Shown: positions 42,701 to 54,700 of the stretch, one piece after another | Numbering within the stretch: the stretch's first letter is position 1 | Layout: each line of letters opens with the position of its first letter | Assembly (NCBI GenBank): GCA_935421135.1 | Contig: OW285187.1 | Coordinates: 32,986,818 to 33,050,817, forward strand | Source of the DNA: Bugulina stolonifera | Lineage: Eukaryota > Bryozoa > Gymnolaemata > Cheilostomatida > Bugulidae | Length of the DNA: 64,000 nt | Direction of reading: 5' to 3' | Position numbers and translations under genes: made by a program | The notes under the pieces: model-generated | Databases searched by the model: none | Told to the model about the DNA's origin: nothing | The model's input: only the letters and a program-made list of their open reading frames with translations

Positions 42701-45700
42701 CAGCCAGCATTATATCACAGCAGTCATCCTCTGTGAGTAGCAGTGCTGGTGTCAGCAGAGGTTCTGATATCACACAGGTATCTCCAGCTTCTGCTACCTC
42801 AGCCTCCAAGCCTTCAGAGCACCAACTTCTCAAGGTACGCCTATCAGTAAATCTGTATTTCTGCCCTGGCTGCAGTCATGTAATACTTGTTCTAGTCAGA
42901 TTTGTCTTCTATACTGGGAATTCAGGCTTATCTCCCCTTTGCTGTATTGTTGCTGTGTGATTTCTATATTATGGTGTGTTGCTTTACTATTATACATGTA
43001 GGACACTAGTCAGTATAGTATACTCTTGATAGTATACACCTTGATTATATTGGCCCTAGTGGTCTACATACATTTGTACAATACTTCTATTATGTACATT
43101 CATGATTCATATGCTTGTAAAAGTGGTGTTTTACATGATTGTATTGTACTATCACTACATTATAGAATATTAACTATAATATAATTCTAATGGTTATATT
43201 TTTATAAATTCACTTAGTTTATAACAAACCTATATTCTAGTGCTTTCAAAGTTAATTTCTTTATGGCGCTCCTGCTAATGTTGAAGTTGTCCCCTCTCCA
43301 CAGCTGAATGCAATGATTTTGAGCTCGGGACTAGTTGAGAACTATTGAAATACAATGTACATGTAGTTATAGTGTAAAGGGATGCATGTTGTTATATAAA
43401 GTACAGTAAGTGGAAAAACAAATCTTGCTGGTCTCTTGATAAACAGTTTATATGTTGGCAATGGACTTCTTGTGACTTGGTGTTGGCATAGATCTGAGAC
43501 ATACAGCTCTCAGTATTATCACTGACCACTGACCTACTTGAGTTTGATGTTCAACCATTACTGCAATCACAGAGCTACTGGTGGGTGCTAGGGCTACATA
43601 AGTCATAGACTGACCAATGTCCACCTCCTAATGTTTGTGAGAATTGGGCTATTAGATAGGAACCCTGACTACTGGTGGATACAGTAGCCTGTAGAGCCTG
43701 TTATGAATTTCCGCTGCCAGTATATGCTGTGTAGAGTGTCGAGTCTTCCTAGGTGAAGTGGGTAAAGGTAAACTTTGTACACTCAGTCTTGTTGTATTGA
43801 CAGACAAAATTTGAAGTAGATGAATTTTTTATCTTGTGTTGTGAGCAAAATATTATTGTAGGTTTGTGTAGGTTAAATTTCTTGTGTTTGTATTTCCTGT
43901 TCTCAATGGATAATAGTATCAGTTATATACACTAGTGTTATATTGGTCAACAACACTTACTGTAATAGTATCTAGTATATACATGGATCATTATATACAA
44001 ACTATAACTTTACCAGTTAGTAGCAGTTGTTGTTGTTTTTGTTGTTGTTGTTGCTCGGCCACTTTAGGTTATCATGAGGTCAGTTCAATTTTATTATCCG
44101 GTAGTATATTAAGCTGGGTACTTGTTACTCCATTCCAACCAGTTAATCCTATTCTTCAGTATTATCTACATTCTACAACTACATGTACATGTACACATAC
44201 ACATAGGTATTGGAATAATTATAATCTCATTGGGTTCCATTATATAAAAACCCATCAAGTTGTTTGGATATTTTTCTTAGCTGATGGATTTTATTTGATT
44301 CCTTGATCTTTTAATGCTAGTGATTCACTGGTCTGTTGTGTTAGTTCAACTGCTGTTGTAATAATAAATAATGTTTATTTCAATTCCCTTCTTTACTCTG
44401 CCTACAACTGCTCTTCTAATGCTGCTGTGGGGTTTTAGGCAGCAGTGGGAACAGTGTATTATATGCCCTTGGTATGTGTTGGACAAGTAGACAATGATCT
44501 AAAAGTTATTGGAAGGTACTAGCTAATTGTTATATCAGATTAGTTGTGGTTGGCAAAGTTACCTTTTTCTAGTCTGTAGTCTGTAGGTACTGAATGACCA
44601 GGTAGGCTACTCTTTACCAGAATGGTCATGTCAGTAGCCAAGGCTATTTAGAAAACATCAGACAGACAAATTTGTCCACCTCCGCACCTAACTAGCTTTT
44701 GTACCTGCGTTGGTTCAACGTTGATGCTGTCTGTTTTTCAGAAGTTACTAAATGACGTGAGGCCGAGTGAAGAGCACAAATTTACTGAGCGTGCATCTGG
44801 CGTTCTAGAAAAGCTATTCAAAGATGAGGAAAAGGAGGTAAGGTCAATTTGTATCTGTAAGAGACTCGCATTATGGGGCCTGTCCATGAGTCCCATGACC
44901 TACCATTGGCTTATTCCGAGCCCTACATACAATGAATGATTTAGGCCCTACATGGTACTCTGGTTAACCCACACATTTCATGATATACCAAGTTGTATGC
45001 ACATTGATGTGAACTGGACAATGGCATGATAGCAGGTGAACTGTTGAGAGCCATTTCTAAGGAACTATAATACAAACCAGTAGTTGCTTTGCGCTGAAAA
45101 TTCCAATACATGTGTCTTCACAGGCAGAAACCTGCACAGTAAACTGCCAACTGCTGAAGTGGACACCTTGGTGAACATGTCTCATATTAGCTGCTGATTT
45201 TTGTTCCTCCAAGTTCTAGGCTACATAGATCATAGCAAAGAGTTTTATGATATTGATACTCACATGTGCTGGGAATTCATACAATTGCCCCACCCTAACT
45301 CTGCAGCAGTGGGATACTAAGATGTGTGGAACTGAGTCTAGTAAATGTCTGGTCATTCCATTATCTGAGGGAGCTTTGCCAACATGTTTGTGAATGTGAG
45401 GTGCATACAGACAGTACCTCACCTATGCTAGTCAGTTTGTATTATTAGTATGCAGTAGCCGTGGTGTACATGGAGTACTACGCACTGTTATGGTGCTGTG
45501 TAGGGCTGTGATGTAGTGTTGTAATGTGTGTGGTATAATGGCATATTATGGTTGTGTGGTGGGAAGGTACAGGTGCACTACTGGTATATATGCAGTACCT
45601 AGCCATCCGCTATTAACAGTATATTAAATGTGAGATGGCCATCATACCCTACTCTGCTACATAAAAACTTACCGATTTTACTTCCCGCTATTAATCCCAG

Positions 45701-48700
45701 GTAAGAAAGCAAAGATCTAAAGAGATCTGCATTTTTTCTAATTTGGGGTGGAGAAGGTACTTCACCAATGGCAAAGTTACTGAAGTAGCACAGGAGCATT
45801 ATAAGGTTGGATGCCCTTCCTAACACCACCAATGACCCTTATGGGAATCGAACCTGGGACTCCCGCATGAAAGTCCAGAGCCCTTACCACTAGGCCACGG
45901 CAGCTCCCTACTCTGCTACATGTACATGTATAACTGTACTATCTTACAGGTCACACCTATAAAGAAATCACCGTCATCACATTCTCCTACGACTAGCAAT
46001 ACAAGCAGGAGCAGGCGGCATAGCAGTGGCGGATCTAACGCTGACAACGCATTGGTATGTGTATGTTGTGTGCGTTAGGCTATGCATCCTAATAGTCGCA
46101 ATATGGTGTCCGTGTGGTCTAATTGTTCAGGATGGTTATCGTTTCCAGACTACAGTAATGTGCACCTACTCTGTAGGCCTATTTATCATTTGGTTTCATC
46201 CAATATAAGATAGTAGGGTCTATATGGATTATTTTAATGCTGATAGGTGGTTAGTGTAAAGTACATCAAGTTGAATTAATCATACTTACATTCTTCTATT
46301 TAAAAATGTAATAATAAGTGATAGCATTATTCCCCAAAGTGCAAGTAGACAGGTCCATTGAATGTATCTCAACGACTGCAGCTACAGCTGCTGTGCACAC
46401 TATACTACACTATACTACACTATAATACTAAGCAGCTCATCTACTGTGCATGATTACAAAGATAACTGGCTAATCACAAAAATGTATCACCTTTATTTAG
46501 TTATGTAACAGCTCAATGTTTTATATATATGCACTATATTGGTCTAAAAATAACACTGGTTTGTGATATTATTAGGCCAACATGTGCAATCTGCTGTATG
46601 AACAAATCTGAGGCAGCAGGTAGCCATGTGTACTCCTAGTGACATAACTACCCTAGTCTCACAGGATGTACAGAAAATATTCGCAACGAGACTTTTAGCA
46701 AAAGTGCTCTTTGGAAATATCAGTTATTCAGGAAAGATTGGAATTTGGGATTTTCAAATTTTTCAAAAATTGAATATACAACTTTTTAATATTAGACTTT
46801 GAATCAAACTTTGTTGTATCATACAGCCCTGTCAAGAGACCCAAGCATGCACCTATACACCTTCTATGCGCATACATTTTCTCTCAGCATACACTTCTAG
46901 TCAAGCTTGGCTTGGCCGCCCAATCACATTAAATAAGAGTTGCGTGCTCACGTGCTAAAGTTGCCGTGAGAAGGAGGTTCTTTACATACCTACTCAGTCA
47001 AATTTATGCCAGTGTCCTACACTCTCAAACAGAAATACTAGTTTGGTAAGTCAAAAGTGAACATGCTGAACATCAGAATCCAACAAAGCTCTGCAAGTCT
47101 TACGATAGTCCAGCACAGCCTTTACAATTTAGTGTATAATTGTAAGTCTCTGTGGGCTTGTAGCGTATACCATTCCTGCCTCATTTGGTCCATGGCCAGT
47201 GATGATTTTGAATTTGCCCATTGACAGTAAATGCACCATACGCACCATACCATAAATGCCCTACGTAAATGCATCATACTGTATTGTCCTACCCTCGACT
47301 GGGATTGGTCAAGTTCTGTGACCTCGTGGACATACAGTCAAAAAGTTTAGTGATGAGCACCCTGGTCTGGTCATAACCATTACATAGGTAAACCAATGTT
47401 TTCATTAGGTAGTTACCTCGCCCTGATCTAGCTGTGGTGTACACACCAGCGTGTGTATCAGTAGATTCTCGGGCTATTTATCATCCTTATAATACTAGTA
47501 TATATTTTTTCTCTCTCTTGTAAAGAACTGTAAATTTTCCCATCATCTTATTGGACCTACATGCAGGTAGTAGCAGTAGTGTAGGCCTAGCTCATACTTG
47601 ATATTGTAACGTTGTCAGTGCAAAATTATCATCTCTCATCATTAGCCAATCGACTCCGTTTGATTTCATAACTCTTCAGATTATTGGTTGTCCTGTTATA
47701 GCAGTGTTATAGTGAAAGCAATTGGTTGCTTACGATTGCTTAGGCCACTGCAAGGCTTGGTTTGCTATAGTGCTGTCCAATCGATAACTATTATGTTAGT
47801 GCATTGTAATTTTGACTAGTTGTAACAGTTGATAGAGCTGAATGCTAATGATAAGCGTTCTTTCACTAGCTGTCATAACATAACCCTGGACTGCATAATA
47901 TTTACGTAGAGCTTACAACCATCATACAACCATCGGTAGCACTGCTCTGTATACTCATGCTCACACTACACAGGTGAGTCTGAACATCTTACTAGCACTG
48001 GTACAAATTCCACTGGCGGATTTTCTATTACAGAGCAATAGATCAGATGAGAGTGGTCGAGGTACGAAACGTAAAATAGTGTCAAGTGCAGTCAGCACGA
48101 GCGTTTCCTCCACCTCATCGCTGTCGACAGCTGAGGCTGACAGTACTGCTGCAGCCCTTGGCAACACTCACCTTCTTAGTCACTTACTGACTAAAGCTGC
48201 GGACACATCAGCCAAAGTAAGTATGTTACAGATCTTATGGGTAATATTGAGCATGAAACTTGTGGATAGGATAAGATTAGGCAAGATCAGTGAAGTCTAT
48301 TTGAGTAAACGGTATACGACTGCTACATACATGTATGTTTGGTCTTGAGTAAATTAATGTCATTGGAAACACATTAACAAAAAAAATTGCACTAATTGGA
48401 GTTGGAGCAGAATCATTTACTTGCAAGGACCGAGTCCTATCCAGGTTCCAACTATATGTAGGTAATAAACAGGGAGAGACAACAATTTTATCTGCTAGTA
48501 GATCCACACTAGTTTTCTCTCATATTATACTTAGTGCATGTAATTTGGGATTAGTAATAGTATCGTTCCTCAGTGGGACCAGTGTGTACTGTCAAGTAGT
48601 GCACATCATGTGGAAGTGACAATGTTACCAAATGAGTGATAGACAAATAATGTATAATTAATAAGCAGGTTTATAAATCAGTGGAAGGTTTATCAGCTTA

Positions 48701-51700
48701 GTACTGTCTCTAGTCATGTGACCGATACAGATACACTGCTAATCTTCACACTGATATAATGAGGATAGAGTGGCATGTAACATGTACATAGTATAATAAT
48801 ACCATAATGGTCACATCCTGTCACACTACCAACTCATGTGTTGGCCTTTGGTAAAAGTCACCTTGCTCAGCTTGAAGTGCGTATGAGTAGGTAATGTAGG
48901 TAGCTATATCAATAATATATAATGCTGTGTACACATGGCAAAACACATGTGTTTGGGTAATTATATTTTACGCTGTCGGCTGTAGGTGTTGACTGACACT
49001 GCACTAAGCACCAGTTAACACTCTGTTTCACGCGCCTTCGATATTACCAGTCTAGTTGTATTTGTTTTGAATATCAACATCGTTGACTCTGCGCCATTAC
49101 TTACAATAATTGTGCACTGCTGCCTCTAAAGCCTGTACAGAACACAAACTACAATATGGATGGAGATGTAGTTACGCAGTTGATCATTGTTAATTATTGC
49201 TATCAAACAACCACCAGCTATGTTGATAATGTGCACAATTGTAGTTTCATTAACCAAACGGAATATGAAAGAGTAAAAAACAATGGCGATTAGTCTATCC
49301 CATTCAAATTCGATTACATGTTATCAGATTTTGGGTGCTTAATATGAACAGTATAAGCTGGTATCAAACAAGGTTTGCTGTATTCATCAATGGTTGCAGC
49401 GAGGGGAAGGGGAAGAGAGTGTTGCTGCCGTAGGCTACATCAGTACTAATCAGCAATGCAGGAGTGTAATATGTAACAGATACATATGTATGTATTTCTT
49501 CTAACATGAGAGCAGCCTGTATTTTGATAACTAACTGGCGCAATGTGTGTAGGCTTACACTAGTAGATGTGTATAAAACCTCTCCAATACTGAGTAGGTG
49601 TATTACTGTGTCATGGTGTGTTGTAGGCTGAACCACAAGACATCACAGCTACACCGCTAGAGAAGTTACAAGCTCAAATAGATTCACAGCGTGGCTCCTC
49701 TGGCAGGACTATCCAGCAACCTAATAACATAGTAGATGTAGTCAATGACAAGATCATGTTAGGTGCAGAGCAAATAGACCTGAATAGGTTTACTTCTCTA
49801 CCTGCTAGGACTAGTAACTCAGCTACCTCAGGCAGTGCGGGTGGGTTGTATCCTGCCCGCCATCCACCCAATTATATGAATGGCAATATGTATGACAGCA
49901 GGCTTCACATGCCAAACTCGATGGAGAATAGTAATTCAATTATGCGCTCTCAGGGAAACACAACTATGATGGGTAACTACCATGGTTTAGAGAACAAGGA
50001 CTACTATGGTATGTTGGGGTCCGAACACCCCCACCCGCCTCAACAACAGCCTCCACAGCAACAACCCCAGCCACATACTCACATGGGCATGAGGAGTGAA
50101 CCTCCTCTTAGCTTTCAACAAGCTCTCAAAATGGACCATAATAGCATGATGAGCCTGAGTAACCGGCCGGGTGGCAGCTTGTCCACCCCTAACAGTATAC
50201 CAACTACGACCAGTATGCTCTGCTCTACCAACGCTTCTAATGTACTGGACCACTCGCTAAGTATTAATCATGACCCCGATGGTATTATACAGGAACTAGA
50301 AAGTCTACTCGGTGAGTTATAGTGTTAACTGTGCAATCTACGTTGTATTTTATTTGCTATGACTGTGTAACATACTGTATATGAGTTATATACATACAGT
50401 GTGCTATGTAACGCTACTCCTAAGGCCCCTATATGTATATGCAGGACGTGCTGATCGGAATAGATACTGCTACATTGGTCTGTCGTCAAGTTGAAGCAGA
50501 CAGCCATTTCTCCAACTAATATAATTTATGGACAGTCTCATAGAAGTAGTGCGGAGAATATTATATTATAGCAGAGCTATTTATTGACACTGTATCAATG
50601 TACTCTTTTACAAACAGCAACAGCACACATATAGGCGCATGGGTTGCAGGCAGTTTGCAACCTTCGGCCATAGAGTAATGCGTACAGCTACTGTGATCAC
50701 TGCCAATAGAATATGTAATTAAACTATACGCGGAGAATGTAATGGGTGGAAGGCTGGGGGGCACCCAAGGGACTTGGCATTGCTCTGCGTCTCCCTATAT
50801 AGTATATTGATATAACGTACATGTGTATATACATGGTATTTACACTCCACGCTAACCTGATCCTGTCCTGTTGTATGTGTATACTGTTACCAGTCCACTG
50901 TGAGAATTACATTTCAGCACATGACTGTCTACCACAGATCTACATTATACTTGATTTTGTATGTACAATGTATACTATATGACATATGCTTGCCCTTGCC
51001 TTCGTACTTGGCGCAATTAAAAGTTAATTCACAGCTGAACAGCATCTACAGTACATGTACATGGTATGTTGTTTGATGTGTCAACTTGGAAAACATTTTT
51101 GCATCATACTGGAGTTGTCTGTAGTTATCAATTATTGGTTGTTAGAATAATCTGTAAAGAGGGGGTTTCGGTGAATTGTAAAGGTGTACATGTGTGTCGC
51201 TGACGAATTCAATGATTTTTATCTAGTCATTCACTCGGTTATATCTGAGTAATCTGACAAGGTACATGTAGAAATGTGTATATTTATGTACATTGGTGTA
51301 TTAATAGGCCTACATACAAACTATAATATAATATATTATATTATATTACATGTATGTATGATGTATTGCAGGTGATAATAGTAGTACGGTAAATCTCACA
51401 TCTCCAGAGGATGAGTTAGCTATAAAAGATATAGAAAAGGACTTATTAAGCAGTATAGGGAGCCTGTCAAATGGAGGTGATGTAGGTTATACACCAGTCA
51501 TTGCTCCCAACACTGGCAATAATAGACCAGAGACACATAGCCCTATACCTAACATGGGTAAGTTACATCCCTTGTTGAAGTACTCACAGGCTTAGACATG
51601 GGTGAATGGAGTTGTCTTCTCTAATAGCTCGAGTGCACTTACTTTGCTTACTGCATTGTATGGCAATGCATTATTGCAAATCCCCAAGATTACTGGCTAA

Positions 51701-54700
51701 TAATTAATTCATGCAATAAGTTTATTGCTACTTACATGTATATCTACATGTAGTTATTAGTAGCCTGTTAACTGTAGAATTTATTAAAACTAGGCTGTCT
51801 TTATTGACCACCCGTGGTCTGGCACTATCTTTAGCCCACAGAGCCAGGTCAACCAAGCTTGGCGAAGCCCACTGTGGGTGTGTTTGTTGTACACTAACCA
51901 TACTGATGTGTGAACAAGCTTTTACATTGTATAATAATATAATACTAATAGCAGGGATGGCATGTTGAAGTGTTATATGGTCTGTGCTGTCAACTGCACT
52001 ATTCAAGTTTGACAGGTGAACATATCTGTCAAACTTGCTCCTGTATACACTCTTATAGTACATTATATAGAATAGAATAGTTTACAGAAATACTATCCTA
52101 GATTATATTGTTCCTGGTGTAGTTAGCATCAGAATGTATAAAACTGAAATTGGCACCTGAGCTAGAAACTAGTTATTTTATTCGTACCCATAGTTGAGAT
52201 AATTAACTGAACCTATAATTGTAATAATATTAATAGGCCTATATGTGACATGCTTTGTGTTCGTACTCATGTAGCAAGAAGAGGACAACTTCAAAAGTAA
52301 TAAACCAACACCCACTATTAGATACATGTATGTAAGGCATGTACATGTATACTTATGTTGTAGATATTCCAGCATCAGCCAGCAATCCAGTGCAGTCAGC
52401 CAATATTAATATAAGTCACAGACCCCCTCATCCCCCTCCGATCTCATCCTCACACATGACTTCCTTCAACTCGCAGGATTCGAACAACCCACACCTACAC
52501 CAGGCACTGAGGGGACAGCTTCCCCCAGGTGAGGGAGCACAACTCCTTACAACACCAGAATTGTAGTGGTGTTATCAATGATTGATAATAAGTAATTGAT
52601 ATGATAATCTTGCTGGTAGTGTAGCCAGGTAATGGAGTTGGCAGTAGCATCTGCCTACCCTAGCAATGTATAATATCTCAACTGGATGTTTGATGGATGG
52701 ATATAACAAAGCTATGACTAAGCATTAGAATAATATTATAAATGTACATGGCACCTAACATGTTATTCCTCTTTGCCAGTGGATCTCTCTCACCATAAAG
52801 GGTATAGTGTTGGTGTTATTGGTACAGTGCCAATATACATGTAGTGTAATGTAGTGGTTGGCCACTCATTTACACTGGGCTAATGCGTCTGTCAACAACT
52901 AATATTTATTAATATTCTACAGCTAGACACCTGGATGTTCGTATATTCATGTAAAGGAACTACACTAGTCTGTTCTAATGGGGTTTATTACTTGTGTTGT
53001 ACAGGTCAAGGTGCTCTCAGAGGTATGGCCATGTCGTCCATGAGATCTGGTCACAGGGCCATCGGTAGACAAGCTAGTGGCTCTGGCCGGTCAATGCCAC
53101 TCTCCCTAGATAGTAAGATGAGGCATCACTCAGGCAATTCCCCGGGCTCTATGATGGCCCCCTTCTCCCCCATCGGCCACAATTTGCAGGTACATATCCA
53201 CACTTACGCCCTCACTATCAATGCTCTGATAATGTATTATCCACTATTCATTTGAAATGTCTGATACTTTGATTGGTTCACATGATGTAGTGTAGTCTGG
53301 TACATAGAAGTATTAACTGATTGAGATTTGGCATAAAGATTACAGGGCCTATGCGAATGGTACTAAAATAGCCCCTTGTCGAATTTTATCTTATATTACA
53401 CTGGTTGATGCAAATATTATAATATATTGATCATCAATCATCTTCTTAGTATTATGTAACTCAAGTTTTGATTTCCCTTATATAATCTCTTTATTATACA
53501 AAATGCTGGAATATAATTAAAGTTTATCTGTCAAGTTCTTTTACTTGGATCCTTTTTGAGGATAATAACATGCTAATGCAGTTAGTTTTGAAGATTGGGC
53601 CAACATGTAGTTATCAAATTCTATCATTCAACCCATTGTTTCACATTTTATTTATTATCTGTATGTTTTTAGGGAAACTTTACCTTGCCAAGCAACTTTA
53701 ACGAAATAATGAAAAGTACAGATGCTCCGCCTAATAAAAAAGTTCCTCAGGATGTAAATAGTAACTCATTTGCTCACCGACCTTCACCTGCTGAGATGAT
53801 GCACATCAGCTCACCTCGAAATAACAGGGTGAGTGTGGGGGTCAGTCAGTTGACTCTTCAGTTGACCAGTCAGTATATCATCAACACCCACCCATGCATT
53901 GATTTCTCAATAATATTTTTTGAATTTCACTTGGATTATCAGGTTGCTGTCTGGCATGTGCAGTTTGAGATAACGAATTCCTTGCTAACTATTGTGTAAT
54001 TAGCGGCTATTTTGCTTTTGGCATGCTGCTCTGTGGAATGGTAGGAGCTAAAATAAAAATATGTGCATCAGAATAATAATTAGTGGGTGGGAAATACTTC
54101 TATAGATCACAAATTGTTGTTTGATTATTTCAGGTTCCACCACAGAACTTTCCTCCAAGTCCTATGGATGTAGCATGTTCACCTCAACACTTCCGGTTTC
54201 CTGATCAGTACCAACAATCTCGGCCAATGGTGCAACGGCAGCCGATGATGCGACCAATGGCACCTCAGCAACAATATAATGAACACATGGCGATGCACCA
54301 GCAGTCACTGATGGGCGGAGCCAGTATGAACTCACCGCAAGGGATGAGAGGGCCTCCGGTTGGCTCCACCCCTATGGACACTCTACCTACATTACCTCCT
54401 GCCTCTAATCAATCCAGTGTACAGCAGCAGTATAACCAGGCAGAACAGTAAGTAGTGTATCAAATGTATCAATTTTGTAACGATATGGAGTTGTCATCTC
54501 AATACTGAATAAGTGGATCAAAGAGACAACTCCAAACTTCCCATAATTATCTTATGAAAGTCAAGTACATTACTATATCATCAGATCAGGCAAGGGATTC
54601 AATTTGTACTATTCTTGTATAAAATCAATTTTAGATGGATCCTAAACCAAAGGTATATTATAAATAACTAATATATATTTCTCACTGTAGCTTTTAAGGT

